A DNA stretch of 40,830 bases from CAZMVU01 sp964569295 (GCA_964569295.1 CAZMVU010000016.1:1-40830), one strand, 5' to 3'; counted from the stretch's first letter, positions 1-9,119 are shown. Numbers and translations are program-made. Notes: a model not told the origin generated them from the sequence alone.

Positions 1-225
1 TGCACCCATGCTACCCGCGAAGGAACGGAATGTCAATATAAACGGTGACTGTCCCTGTTTAGAGTGTCCCCGTTTAGATTCTCTTCACCCGTGAAATTCC
101 TGCGCTTGCGTTTCATGTTCTTGCCTCCCCTCGGTTAGGATTAGCCTATACGCTGGCTACTCCGATTCCAACTGAGGCAAGACAATACGGATTTGGAGCG
201 GAAAGAATGCCCAAGGAGACATACC
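1..225. other. Leading intergenic stretch with a short direct repeat
   Basis: No gene is seen before the sulfatase start. A 14-base unit (TGTCCCTGTTTAGA, second copy with one change) is present twice at 50-63 and 65-78. The same GGGAC/GTCCC theme recurs at 20653-20682 and 40715-40776, so this looks like the edge of a dispersed repeat. The gene that lies to the left is not in the window. Confidence 0.4.
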
Positions 226-1746
226 ATGGCGAACCGGCGCGCATTCATGCCGACCTCGGCAAGTGCGTTGGCGGCCGCGTGGGCCGCGACCCACGGCGCG
301 CAGGCGGCGGGTAATCAAGAAGCGGGGCGGCCGCCCAACGTGCTGTGGATAATGGGTGACCAGCACCGCGCACAGGCGCTCTCGTGCATGGGGGATCCGA
401 ATCTCGAAACGCCCAACCTCGATGCGCTCGGCGGTGCGGGGGCCTCGGCGGTGGCGGGCTGTCCGCTGTGCACGCCGTTCCGCGGGTCCATGCTCACCAG
501 CCGCTATCCCCACGAGTGCTGCCCCGGCCACGACCGGGCCATGCCGGAAGGCATGCCCACCGTCGCGCATGCATTCAACGAGGCCGGCTACACCACCGCC
601 TGGTTCGGCAAGTGGCACGTGGACGGGCGCATCCACCGTCAGGAGGGCATGCACCCCCAGAAGCATTTTGTGCGTCCCGAGCGCCGCGGCGGGTTCGACA
701 TGTGGGTCGGCTACGAGAACAACAACGCCCAGTGGGACTGCTGGGTGCATGGCCACGGCCTCGGCGGCGACGCAATCGAGATGTACCAGCTCCCGAAGTA
801 CGAGACCGACGCACTCGCGGACTTGTTCATCGATTTCCTGAACGATCGCGGCCGGGACCAGGCGCAGGGGAGGGGCCAGCCTTTCTTCGCGGCGCTTTCC
901 GTGCAACCGCCCCACGCGCCGTACAAGGCGCCCGAGGAATGGATGGCGCGGCACACGCCGGAGGACGTTGAACTGCGGCCGAATGTGCCCGCTATCGGCC
1001 GTATCCAGCGCGAATCGCGCCGCAACCTCGCGGGCTATTACGCCATGATCGAAGACCTCGACTGGAACGTCGGGCGCATCGTCGAAACCCTCGACAAGCA
1101 AGGCTTACGCGACAACACGATCATCGTCTTCTTCTCGGACCACGGCGACATGCACGGCTCGCAGGGGCGTATCTGGAAGTGTGTGCCCTGGGAGGAATCG
1201 CTGCGGATGCCGTTCCTCGTTTCGAAAGGCGGCAAACCGCTGCGCCAGGACGAGGCGCCCTGGACCTCGCTGGTGAACCACGTGGATCTCGCGCCCACCA
1301 CGCTCGGGCTCTGCGGTATCGACGTGCCGGAAGGCATGCGCGGGTTCGACTACAGCCCGCTGTTACTGCACCGCGGCCTCGGCAAGCCCGATGCATCGCC
1401 GCCGGACAGCGCCTTCATCCAACTCGTGGATCCGGGCGAGAAGTTCGGCTATGCCGCCGACCGCGAGCGGCCGTGGCGCGGCGTTGTCACCGGGGACGGT
1501 TGGAAATACGCCGCCATCGAAGGCCAGCCGTGGCTCCTCTACGATCTGAACGAGGATCCCTACGAACTCGATAACCGCGCCTGGGACGGCCGCTACCGCG
1601 CCAAACGCAAAGAGTTGCAGGACCGCCTCGCCGCCTGGATCGACGACACCGGGGACAGCTTCGACCTGCCGGAACTGTGGGGCTGGATAGGGGTGCGGGC
1701 TGGAGACGTATCTTCCGAAGCTGGGCCATCCTGGCCCCGTCTTTAA
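226..1746 (+). CDS. Sulfatase, Tat-exported, Cys-type
   Basis: A 506-residue type I sulfatase (alkaline phosphatase fold), hydrolysing sulfate esters, probably on a polysaccharide or glycan outside the cytoplasm. The motif C82-T-P-F-R86 fits the C-x-P-x-R signature whose Cys is oxidised to formylglycine. A metal-binding Asp is in IMGD45Q, and FFSDHGDMHG supplies the second metal set. The N-terminus (NRRAFM followed by an Ala-rich segment ending near GAQAAG) is a Tat-like leader. An in-frame TTG at 193 also exists, but ATG at 226 is chosen because AAGGAG sits 7 bases before it. The last 20 or so residues run into a GGGCCA-TCC-TGGCCC hairpin (1723-1737) and look unlike sulfatase, so the natural C-terminus may once have ended earlier. 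The esterase follows 135 bp downstream on the same strand; a joint role in removing polysaccharide decorations is inferred. Confidence 0.93.
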   Translation: MANRRAFMPTSASALAAAWAATHGAQAAGNQEAGRPPNVLWIMGDQHRAQALSCMGDPNLETPNLDALGGAGASAVAGCPLCTPFRGSMLTSRYPHECCPGHDRAMPEGMPTVAHAFNEAGYTTAWFGKWHVDGRIHRQEGMHPQKHFVRPERRGGFDMWVGYENNNAQWDCWVHGHGLGGDAIEMYQLPKYETDALADLFIDFLNDRGRDQAQGRGQPFFAALSVQPPHAPYKAPEEWMARHTPEDVELRPNVPAIGRIQRESRRNLAGYYAMIEDLDWNVGRIVETLDKQGLRDNTIIVFFSDHGDMHGSQGRIWKCVPWEESLRMPFLVSKGGKPLRQDEAPWTSLVNHVDLAPTTLGLCGIDVPEGMRGFDYSPLLLHRGLGKPDASPPDSAFIQLVDPGEKFGYAADRERPWRGVVTGDGWKYAAIEGQPWLLYDLNEDPYELDNRAWDGRYRAKRKELQDRLAAWIDDTGDSFDLPELWGWIGVRAGDVSSEAGPSWPRL

Positions 1747-1881
1747 TCGTGGGCTGGAAGCCCAAGCTACAGGAAGCCCGCGTTACAGGGATGCCCGCGA
1801 GGTTCTCCCGCATTGCCTTTTCCGCGTTGTGTGCGTTACAACAGAGCCCAAAGTAACACCGCACACCCGGAGGGGAACACC

Positions 1882-4113
1882 ATGTTGTACCGCATCGTCG
1901 CCGCGTCCGCCCTGTTGGCCTTCGTGCTCGCACCGCAAGTCGCCACGCAGGAATCGGAGGAAGAGGTCCTCCAGCGCCGCCAAGCCTATCTCGATGAGTT
2001 GCTCGACTGGATTCCGAAAAGCGAGCCCTTCCGCCAATGGCTGGAGGAATCCGGCGAGCTGCCGCCGGACTTCGAAAACATGCCCTCGTGCGCCGCCCTG
2101 CCCGACCCGCTCATGACGGGCATCGGACCGGATGCCGGACCCATCACCACGGCGGCGCAGTGGGAAGCGCACCGTCCTGCGCTGAAGCAGCAGTTCGAGC
2201 GCTGGCTCGTGGGCACCGTGCCGCCTGCGCCGGAGAACCTCGCGGCGGAGGTGCTCGTCGAGGAAGCCGTCCAGGGCGGTATCCGGCGTGAGGTGGAATT
2301 GCGGTTCGGCCCGGACGACGCGGCGAAGCTCTGGGCGGAGGTGTGCATCCCTGCGGGGGACGGGCCGTTCCCGGTGTTCATGACCCAGGCAAACCACCAG
2401 TCGTGGTCGCGCATCGCGATCCAGCGCGGCTACATCACCGTGACCTACGCGGGCGCCGACGACCGCGACGACACAGACACCTTTGCCGGCGCGTACCCGG
2501 ACTTCGACTGGTCCAAGCTCATGCGCCGGGGCTGGGCGGCGGGCCGCTGCCTCGACTACCTCGAGCAGCAGGTGCCCCAGGCCGATACCGGGCGCGCCGC
2601 GTTGACGGGCCACTCGCGCAATGGCAAAACCGCGCTCATGGGCGCCGCGTTTGATGAGCGCATTGCCGTGGTCATCTCGTCGAGCTCGGGCGCCGGCGGC
2701 TGCAACCCGACCCGGCTCTTCACCGAGCACCACTTCGGCGAGGGCGCCGAGCTCATCACGCGCAATTTCCCCGACTGGTTCCACCCGCGCTGGCGCTTCT
2801 TCACCGGCCGCGAGAACAAGCTGCCCATCGACTGGCATCAGCTCGTCGCGCTGATCGCGCCGCGGGCCTGTCTTATCGCCACGGCCTACAACGACGGTGT
2901 CGAGAACACGCGCGCCATCGAGCAGATGATCCACAGCGCCAGGCGGGTCTACGACCTTCTTGACGCCGGCGATAACCTGCGCCTCTTCTACCGCCCGCAC
3001 GGCCACGGCACCTGGCCCACGGTCATCGAGCGCTACCTCGACTGGTGCGACAACCACTTCGGCCGCGGCGCGTACCCCTTTCCTGAGGACTACCTCTGGC
3101 CGCATGAATCGCCGGCGCGCGCGAATCACCCCGGCTCCAAGACACGGGAAGAACCGTCGAAGAAGGGGGACAGCGTGGCCGCGAACGCCGTGCACGTGCT
3201 CGGCATCGCCCCGCCCAAGGCGCCCAATCCGCACTACGACTACGGCGGGGAAAAGAAGCACGAGGAAATACTGCTCAAGCGGGATTCGGCTGGCGCGGGC
3301 CTGAAGAAGGACGAGCGGGTTTTTGGCGAGTACATCAACGCGGATGTGTATATGCCGCGCGATACCGATGAGGCAAACGACACGCTGCCGTGCCTCCTCT
3401 GGCTGCACCCGGCCTGCACCTCCCACGGCTATGTGCCCGCCTACCTCCACGCGCCGCGGCCCCACGAAGAAATGGCCCGGGCCGGATTCGCGGTCTTCTG
3501 CTACGATCAGATTGGCCACGGGAGGCGCGTCGATGAGGCCCGCCATTTCTACAAGCGCTACCCGAAATGGTCGCTCCTGGGCAAGATGGTGCGCGATGCG
3601 CAATCCGCGCTCGACGCCATCGAAGCGCTGTCCTACGTCGACCAGGACCGCATCTATTTGATGGGATACGCCGAGGGTGCGCTCGTGGGTATGCACCTGG
3701 GCGCACTCGACGCCCGGCCAGACGGCGCGTTGTTCCTTGCCCCGCCCACGCCCTGGCGGCTCGATACCGGCCCGGAAACCGGCGGCGGCCTTGCACGATG
3801 GCACGCGGCGAATCTCCTTGCTCCGCAGTTGGCGCGATGGGACGCGCGCGAGACCGCCGTCCCCTATGATCAACAGCACATGCTCGCCGCCATGGCGCCC
3901 AAACCGGTGGCCGTCGTTACGCCTGAGGTCTGCTGGTACGGGCCGAAGGCACACGTGGGCAAGGCCGTTGAAGCCGCCCGGCCTGCCTACGCCGAGAGAG
4001 ATGCCGCCGAGGCGCTCGAATTTCTCAATCCCGATGACTACAACCGGTTTACGGAGCCCATGCAGGGAGTAATCATTGAATGGCTGGCGGCCACAGCAGG
4101 ACTCGCCAACTAA
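1882..4113 (+). CDS. Two-domain alpha/beta-hydrolase, CE15-like esterase plus second hydrolase domain
   Basis: A secreted 743-residue protein with an N-terminal signal (hydrophobic residues 6-17). The first half (about 60-410) carries GHS245RNGK followed by AAFDERI and a SSSGAGG stretch, which matches the nucleophile elbow of glucuronoyl esterase (CE15)-like enzymes; RPHGHGTW near residue 373 is a plausible catalytic-His region. The second half (about 480-740) is another alpha/beta hydrolase, like acetylxylan-esterase or dienelactone-hydrolase relatives (CYDQIGHGRR), but its elbow reads G595-Y-A597-E-G, so the nucleophilic Ser is replaced by Ala. Start chosen at ATG 1882 with GGAGGGG just upstream; an open frame continues 69 bp further 5' without support. 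Sits 135 bp behind the sulfatase. Substrate is not known; CE15 itself is inferred from the motif only. Confidence 0.85.
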   Translation: MLYRIVAASALLAFVLAPQVATQESEEEVLQRRQAYLDELLDWIPKSEPFRQWLEESGELPPDFENMPSCAALPDPLMTGIGPDAGPITTAAQWEAHRPALKQQFERWLVGTVPPAPENLAAEVLVEEAVQGGIRREVELRFGPDDAAKLWAEVCIPAGDGPFPVFMTQANHQSWSRIAIQRGYITVTYAGADDRDDTDTFAGAYPDFDWSKLMRRGWAAGRCLDYLEQQVPQADTGRAALTGHSRNGKTALMGAAFDERIAVVISSSSGAGGCNPTRLFTEHHFGEGAELITRNFPDWFHPRWRFFTGRENKLPIDWHQLVALIAPRACLIATAYNDGVENTRAIEQMIHSARRVYDLLDAGDNLRLFYRPHGHGTWPTVIERYLDWCDNHFGRGAYPFPEDYLWPHESPARANHPGSKTREEPSKKGDSVAANAVHVLGIAPPKAPNPHYDYGGEKKHEEILLKRDSAGAGLKKDERVFGEYINADVYMPRDTDEANDTLPCLLWLHPACTSHGYVPAYLHAPRPHEEMARAGFAVFCYDQIGHGRRVDEARHFYKRYPKWSLLGKMVRDAQSALDAIEALSYVDQDRIYLMGYAEGALVGMHLGALDARPDGALFLAPPTPWRLDTGPETGGGLARWHAANLLAPQLARWDARETAVPYDQQHMLAAMAPKPVAVVTPEVCWYGPKAHVGKAVEAARPAYAERDAAEALEFLNPDDYNRFTEPMQGVIIEWLAATAGLAN

Positions 4114-4297
4114 AAGTCCGGCCAAAAACGGCGGTCTCCCGGATTGTCTTGGGCACTACTGCCTGGCGTGCGTAGCGTCATGTAACCGGATGGAGCGATA
4201 CGACGAGCGCTTTCTGCTGCCGGCCAGCTAGACCTGGGTAGCCATCGAAATCGCGTCGTATCTTTGTATACCCCCTGGGCTGCACACTTCAGAACGC

Positions 4298-4813
4298 TTA
4301 TAGCCGATCGTACATCGCCATAAGTTCGCGGTGCACGCTGAAGGGCAGCGGCGGCCGCTCGTGCTTGGCAAAAAACCGTAGCTCGCTCGCATCGGTGTCG
4401 GGCACGAGTTCGCCTTCCCACGTGTCGATGATGTAGCCGATAACCATGATCGCGCCCGATACGGGGCTCTGCTTGGTGCTGATACCCAGCAGTCGCGGGC
4501 GGTAGCCCGTGAGGCCCGTCTCCTCGTGCAGCTCGCGAAGCACCGCCTCCTCCGAAGTCTCGTCGAGCTCGATGAACCCGCCGGGCAGGGTCCATTCTCC
4601 TTTTGCCGGGTGCACAGCACGCCGTGCAAACAGCAGTTCGCCGGCGCCACGGCGCACAAAGCAACACGCCGCCGGCACGGGGTTACGGTAATAGAAGCGG
4701 CGGCATGCCGCGCAATGGGGCCGGTCGTCCTGGCCATCGTGCGTAACGACAAGCGCCATCCCGCAGATGGGACAGAAGTTCCAGGCGAATCTTTCCGGCG
4801 GTTCATAACTCAT
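4298..4813 (-). CDS. Nudix hydrolase with N-terminal zinc ribbon
   Basis: 171 residues. A zinc ribbon (C14-x2-C17 and C34-x2-C37) precedes a complete Nudix box: GFIELDE, seven residues, then RELHEETGL, matching GX5EX7REUXEEXGU. The family hydrolyses nucleoside diphosphates linked to another group; the ribbon is shared with NADH pyrophosphatase (NudC)-like and ADP-ribose-type members, so substrate cannot be fixed. Soluble, cytoplasmic. ATG at 4813 is used. It lies 135 bp downstream of the acyl-CoA synthetase on the same strand and may be cotranscribed. 4114-4297, between it and the esterase, shows no gene or clear terminator. Confidence 0.9.
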   Translation of the reverse strand: MSYEPPERFAWNFCPICGMALVVTHDGQDDRPHCAACRRFYYRNPVPAACCFVRRGAGELLFARRAVHPAKGEWTLPGGFIELDETSEEAVLRELHEETGLTGYRPRLLGISTKQSPVSGAIMVIGYIIDTWEGELVPDTDASELRFFAKHERPPLPFSVHRELMAMYDRL

Positions 4814-4947
4814 GCGATACTCACGGATGGTTACGCGCGGACGCTATAAACACCCGCCTGCTGAGAAAGCCGGTTGTGTGACGAGCGAAGTCACTATGCC
4901 AAAACAAACACTTCCGGTTCGAGACGCATCCCTCCAGCGTGCGGGGG

Positions 4948-7668
4948 CTACCCGCCTTCTCCTGGCTTATAGTCAAACACCGCGCATACGTCGTCCCCGG
5001 ACGGCTGCTCGATGCGGAAACCGAGCCGTCGGCACAGCTCCTGCATACGCCGGTTTTCCGGAAGAATGGTGCCGCGCAACTGGGTATAGCCTTCTTGCCG
5101 CCCAATATCGATAAGGCGCTGCAGCAGGGTTTTGCCGAGACCCTGGCCCTGGTAGTCATCGCGCACGACAATGGCGAACTCCCCGTTGCTGCCGCCCACA
5201 AGCCGGCTCACACGCCCCACGGCCAGTATCTCCGCCTGGGGACTTCCTTCATCCTTGACGGCAAGCAGCCCGATCTCCTGGTGATAATCCACGAAGCAGG
5301 TACCCGCCAGGCGGCTGTGCGCCACACGCCGGCTCAGCGGCATGGGCACCAGGTACCGGTAATAGACCGTATCATCGCTGAGATGCTCATGAAAATCGAC
5401 CATGGCCGGCTCGTCTTCGGCGCGAATCGGACGGAACGTAACCGCGGCGCCGTCGCGCAGGGTCGTCTCCGATACGTACTGGTCGGGATAGGGCCGGATC
5501 ACCGGGCGCGGGAGTTGGGCGTCGGGCACATCGTGATCGTGCAGGATAACGAGCGCATCCAGCGCGCGCGCGCCATCCGCCGACAAAAGCACCGGGTTGA
5601 TGTCGATCTCCTTCACCCGCGGCAGATCAATCACGAGCTGGCTGAGCCGGACCAGCATGCGTTGTATGTCTTCCGGCTTGACGCCATAGCCGCTGCCTCC
5701 GCCCTGGATGGCCTCGAAAATGCGCGTCTGCTCGATCATACGCAGCGCCAGGGTTGTGTTCAGCGGCGGCAATCCGACGGCTCGATCGCGCAAAACCTCA
5801 ACCAGGTTGCCCCCCGCACCAAACAGAAGCACCGGTCCGAACTGGGGATCCACCGCGCTGCCGAGAATGAGCTCGAGCCCGTATTCCGTGGCCATGGGCT
5901 GCACGGTGACCCCGGCGAAATCTTCCGCAGCCACAAGCCGCGCGATGGCCCGGTAGGCCTGGCGCACCTGGGTTTCCGTTTGCAGGTGCAGGCGCACGGC
6001 CCGGGCCGTCGCCTTGTGGACAATGGTATGGCTGTGCACCTTGACCACGACGGGATACCCAATACGGGTGGCGGCGGCGACCGCCTCTTCTTCGTCATGT
6101 GCAAGATGGGTATCTACTACAGATATACCATACGCGGTTAGCAGTTGCTTCGACTCATACTCGCTGAGCACGGTACGGCCCGCATCCCGGGCGTCCGCAA
6201 TCACACGCCCCGCGCGATCGCGGTCGACCTTGGCGGCTTGCACGCCGCGCAGGGGGACCGGCGTCTCGTAGAGCCCGCGCAGATTGTAGGCGTAGCGCCA
6301 CATGTAATAGAAGATGCGCGCCGCCGTGTCCGGGTAAGGAAAGCTCGGGATACCGGCTTCCTTGAGTATCTTCTCGCTCTCCTCATAGCCGACGCCGCCC
6401 ATGAGACTGGCGAGAATGGGCTTGTTGTGCGGGAGTTTGAGATTCGTCAGGCGCGCGAGGGTCTGCGGGACGTCGATCATGGCCTGCGGCGTGAGTACAA
6501 GGAGCAACCCATCGGTGTCGGGGTTGTTTGCGGCGATCTCAATGGTCTTGGCATAGCGTTCGAGATCCGCATCGCTGAAGACATTGACGGGGTTTGCGTG
6601 GCTCCAGTGCGGCGGGAGTACCGTGCTCAGCGCCTTATCGGTCTCTTCCGGGATAGGCGCCAACTCGGCCCCGGCCTTCAGCAGCGCGTCCGTGGCGAGC
6701 ACACCCAGACCGCCCGCGTTCGTGAGAATGCTCAAGCGCGGGCCGCGCGGCCGGGGCTGGAGGTTCAGCACTTCCGCCATTCGAAACAGGCTCTCGATAT
6801 CGCGTACACGCAACACGCCGGAACGCCGGAACGCCGCATCAAACACCTGGTTGCTGCCCGCAAGCGCCCCCACATGCGAGGTGACCGCCCGCTCTGCGGC
6901 AGCGGTCTCACCGCCTTTCAATACGATGATGGGCTTGCGCTGCGATACACGCCGGGCCGCGCACATAAAAGATTGGGCGTCTTCGAGCGACTCCATGAAC
7001 ACCACGATGCTGCGCGTATGCATGTCTTCGCCGAGGTAACTGATGAGATCACCCCACCCCACATCGGTCATCGAGCCGGCGCACAGGAAGGCGCTGAACC
7101 CGACTTTCATCCGGATGCTCCAGTCGAGCACGGCCATATTGAGTGCGCCGCTCTGGCTGATAAAGCCCACAGAACCGGGCTGCACCATGGCCGGCGCGAA
7201 GGTGGCGTTGAGTCCCGACAGCGGATTCATGATACCAAAGCTATTCGGACCGAGGATACGCATATTCCCCGCGTGGGCATCGCGCAGGATGTCGCGTTCG
7301 AGACGGCGGCCCTCCTCGCCGGTTTCCCGGAAGCCGGCCGCCAGGATGAGCGCGCCCTTTACCCCGGCCGCGACGCACTTGCGCACGATGGCAGGCACAT
7401 TGGGCGCACGCACTGCAATCACCGCCAGATCAACGGGCTCCGGTACCGCGCTGATTTCCGGGTACGCGCGGATGCCGAGCACATTCTTGTAATTCGGGTT
7501 CACCGGGTACACGGTACCGCCGAAAGGACTGCCGATGAGGTTGCGCACGATGGCCCGCCCAATGCTCCCCTCTTTGGGCGTGGCCCCGATGACCGCCACG
7601 GCACGGGGATGAAACAGGGCGTGTAACGGGTGGTTTTCGGTTTCGGGTGCTGGTTGCATCATTTGCAT
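4948..7668 (-). CDS. ADP-forming acyl-CoA synthetase fused to a GNAT acetyltransferase (Pat-like)
   Basis: About 906 residues in the order CoA-binding domain (VIGATPKEG near residue 26), succinyl-CoA-ligase-like domain (GFISQSGAL), ATP-grasp domain, and a C-terminal GNAT domain with the acetyl-CoA loop Q840-G-Q-G-L-G845. This is the architecture of bacterial protein lysine acetyltransferases such as Pat/YfiQ and of ADP-forming acetyl-CoA synthetases. The His-containing motif SH265VGALAGS, the phospho-His site in catalytically active ADP-forming synthetases, is kept. The start is uncertain: ATGs at 7668, 7662 and 7659 lack a good Shine-Dalgarno, and the frame stays open to 7812, but homology-like sequence begins only after 7668. 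No acs gene is adjacent. Likely role: acyl-CoA/ATP balance or control of enzymes by lysine acetylation. Confidence 0.88.
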   Translation of the reverse strand: MQMMQPAPETENHPLHALFHPRAVAVIGATPKEGSIGRAIVRNLIGSPFGGTVYPVNPNYKNVLGIRAYPEISAVPEPVDLAVIAVRAPNVPAIVRKCVAAGVKGALILAAGFRETGEEGRRLERDILRDAHAGNMRILGPNSFGIMNPLSGLNATFAPAMVQPGSVGFISQSGALNMAVLDWSIRMKVGFSAFLCAGSMTDVGWGDLISYLGEDMHTRSIVVFMESLEDAQSFMCAARRVSQRKPIIVLKGGETAAAERAVTSHVGALAGSNQVFDAAFRRSGVLRVRDIESLFRMAEVLNLQPRPRGPRLSILTNAGGLGVLATDALLKAGAELAPIPEETDKALSTVLPPHWSHANPVNVFSDADLERYAKTIEIAANNPDTDGLLLVLTPQAMIDVPQTLARLTNLKLPHNKPILASLMGGVGYEESEKILKEAGIPSFPYPDTAARIFYYMWRYAYNLRGLYETPVPLRGVQAAKVDRDRAGRVIADARDAGRTVLSEYESKQLLTAYGISVVDTHLAHDEEEAVAAATRIGYPVVVKVHSHTIVHKATARAVRLHLQTETQVRQAYRAIARLVAAEDFAGVTVQPMATEYGLELILGSAVDPQFGPVLLFGAGGNLVEVLRDRAVGLPPLNTTLALRMIEQTRIFEAIQGGGSGYGVKPEDIQRMLVRLSQLVIDLPRVKEIDINPVLLSADGARALDALVILHDHDVPDAQLPRPVIRPYPDQYVSETTLRDGAAVTFRPIRAEDEPAMVDFHEHLSDDTVYYRYLVPMPLSRRVAHSRLAGTCFVDYHQEIGLLAVKDEGSPQAEILAVGRVSRLVGGSNGEFAIVVRDDYQGQGLGKTLLQRLIDIGRQEGYTQLRGTILPENRRMQELCRRLGFRIEQPSGDDVCAVFDYKPGEGG

Positions 7669-8051
7669 TATGAAACTACTCGCAGGCCGGTACTTCACGC
7701 CTTCCTGGGCGTCCCGCCCTTTCCGGCCGGTGATCGCCCGCCTGTTCGCTGGGTGTGCTTCGTGGAATAGGACATGATCGAGTGGTAATGCGTTGTGCGA
7801 GACCCCCGCCATGTCCTCACGAGTGTAGCATAAACGCCAGTCAAGAATCCCCAGAGATTCAAGCGATAACGGTCCTGTGTGTCCCGGCCCAATGCGCCCA
7901 CCTGCCGCTTGCTTCGCACAGGTGTCTCAATGCGCCGATGCCCCGCGCCGCGCTGTGTTCCGCCGCAGACTGCGCGGCGGCCGCCAGTAGACAACAACCC
8001 CTGTCACACGCTAGGGTATAGCGGTGTCCTTGAACAAAGGAGGGAACCACC
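7669..8051. other. Intergenic region between divergent synthetase and VOC genes
   Basis: 383 bp between the minus-strand synthetase and the plus-strand VOC gene, so both promoters should be here. The upstream extension of the synthetase frame to 7812 occupies part of it but looks non-conserved. I see no convincing -35/-10 pair, hairpin or RNA gene. Confidence 0.4.
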
Positions 8052-8441
8052 ATGCCAAAATACATCGCCCAGATTCCCATGCTGCCTTCCACCTGCATCG
8101 AGAAGACCCAGGCCTTTTACGAAGATGTGCTGGGCTTCACCGTGTTGGATACCCACTTGGAGAACGGTGTCCTCGAGTGGATCCGGCTGCGGGCCGATGC
8201 GGCCCAGGTGATGTTCTACAACCCCGAAGCGTCCGGCAACGCGCAGGTTGCATTCCCGTCGCCCGAGAGCATGGTGATATACCTGCAAGTGGACGCGCTG
8301 GACAAGCTGCACGCGCACCTGAAGGCGCATGGCCTCCCGGTGTCGGAAATCCGGGTAACCTTCTACGGGATGAACGAGTTCGACCTGGCGGATCCGAACG
8401 GCTACACCCTCACCTTCGGTCATCACGCACCCGAGATTTAG
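8052..8441 (+). CDS. VOC family (glyoxalase/bleomycin-resistance-like) protein
   Basis: 129 residues, one vicinal-oxygen-chelate unit: an N-terminal segment ending TQAFYEDVLGF and a C-terminal EFDLADPNGYTLTFG, whose Glu is the usual metal ligand. Members act as dimers on small molecules (glyoxalases, dioxygenases, resistance proteins); nothing here fixes the substrate. A strong ribosome site AAAGGAGGG at 8038-8046 precedes ATG 8052 with suitable spacing. It stands alone on the plus strand; the convergent rsmG ends 45 bp after it, and that short gap holds the first parS site. Confidence 0.85.
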   Translation: MPKYIAQIPMLPSTCIEKTQAFYEDVLGFTVLDTHLENGVLEWIRLRADAAQVMFYNPEASGNAQVAFPSPESMVIYLQVDALDKLHAHLKAHGLPVSEIRVTFYGMNEFDLADPNGYTLTFGHHAPEI

Positions 8442-8453
8442 GCACCGCACCGA

Positions 8454-8469
8454 TGTTCCACGTGGAACA
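8454..8469. promoter_or_regulatory. parS: parS site 1 (ParB binding)
   Basis: TGTTCCACGTGGAACA, a perfect 16-bp palindrome identical to the classic chromosomal parS core; the symmetry extends to 22 bp (8451-8472). It lies in the 45-bp gap between the convergent VOC gene and rsmG. ParB spreads from such sites to load SMC and to separate origins. Confidence 0.88.
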
Positions 8470-8486
8470 TCGTGCGAAGCCACCGC

Positions 8487-9119
8487 TCACGCGCGCCGCA
8501 CGATCACCAGGTCACCCCGGCGTAACCGGCACGTTTTCCACCGGTCATCCACATGTTCCACGTGAAACATTTCGTGCGCATCATCCCATTTTACCCTTGA
8601 TTGACAAAGAAAAATGGCGCCCCCAGCCACACCTTCGGCCCAGGGCCGCCGCAATTTCCCCGGGTTTTCCACAGCCCGCGCCGTCAATACCGATGGCACG
8701 ATATCCCGCGCCCCCTCGGGATAGCTGCCGTGCCGCAGCTCCACGCCCTCGAGCCCAAGCGCGCCAATAACCTTCCGCAGGAAGCCCACCTTCTTCGCGT
8801 TGCGCTCGATCAGCACGAGCGGCGCCTCCGGAACCACGATCTTCACCGGAACCGCCGGAAATCCGCCGCCGCTCCCCACATCGAGCCATGGTCCGGCCCC
8901 GGCGTACCGCCGCACATACCCCGCCAGGCTCAACGCATCGGGGATATGGTCCGATTCGAGCAGCGCGGCGTCCCGCCGCGAAACCAGGGACGCGAAGCCG
9001 TTCCACTCCCGCACCAACGCACAATACGCCGCCAGCCGCGCCTCCGCCTCATCCGGCACAGCCACCCCGTCTTCTGCGAGCAAGGCGCGCAGTGTATCAC
9101 TGGCTATCGTATAGGGCAT
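8487..9119 (-). CDS. rsmG: 16S rRNA (guanine-527-N7) methyltransferase RsmG
   Basis: 210 residues. The SAM-binding motif W78-L-D-V-G-S-G-G-G-F-P88 is the GidB/RsmG hallmark, followed by VLIERNAKKVGFLRKV and LTARAVENPGKL, the usual motif IV region. It makes m7G at position 527 of 16S rRNA. Length is typical. The C-terminal third contains residues MFHVEH, which are encoded by the second parS site, so the protein carries the imprint of a DNA-binding site. In many bacteria rsmG stands beside mnmG and parAB near oriC; here neither partner is present in the window. ATG 9119 has only a weak ribosome site. Confidence 0.94.
   Translation of the reverse strand: MPYTIASDTLRALLAEDGVAVPDEAEARLAAYCALVREWNGFASLVSRRDAALLESDHIPDALSLAGYVRRYAGAGPWLDVGSGGGFPAVPVKIVVPEAPLVLIERNAKKVGFLRKVIGALGLEGVELRHGSYPEGARDIVPSVLTARAVENPGKLRRPWAEGVAGGAIFLCQSRVKWDDAHEMFHVEHVDDRWKTCRLRRGDLVIVRRA
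8554..8569. promoter_or_regulatory. parS: parS site 2 (ParB binding), inside rsmG
   Basis: TGTTCCACGTGAAACA differs from site 1 at one position and matches the consensus TGTTTCACGTGAAACA except for one base. Its start is exactly 100 bp after that of site 1. It lies within the rsmG coding region and dictates residues MFHVEH of that protein. Confidence 0.86.

Noticed and set aside
157..1101. Long minus-strand frame over the sulfatase
   Set aside because: It is an antisense shadow in GC-rich DNA; the + strand carries all sulfatase motifs.
1783..4125. 780-codon minus-strand frame over the esterase
   Set aside because: Antisense shadow; no domain or ribosome site, rich in Arg, Gly and Val as expected for mirrored GC codons.
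6145..7626. Plus-strand frame over the acyl-CoA synthetase
   Set aside because: Antisense of a strongly conserved gene; no motif seen.
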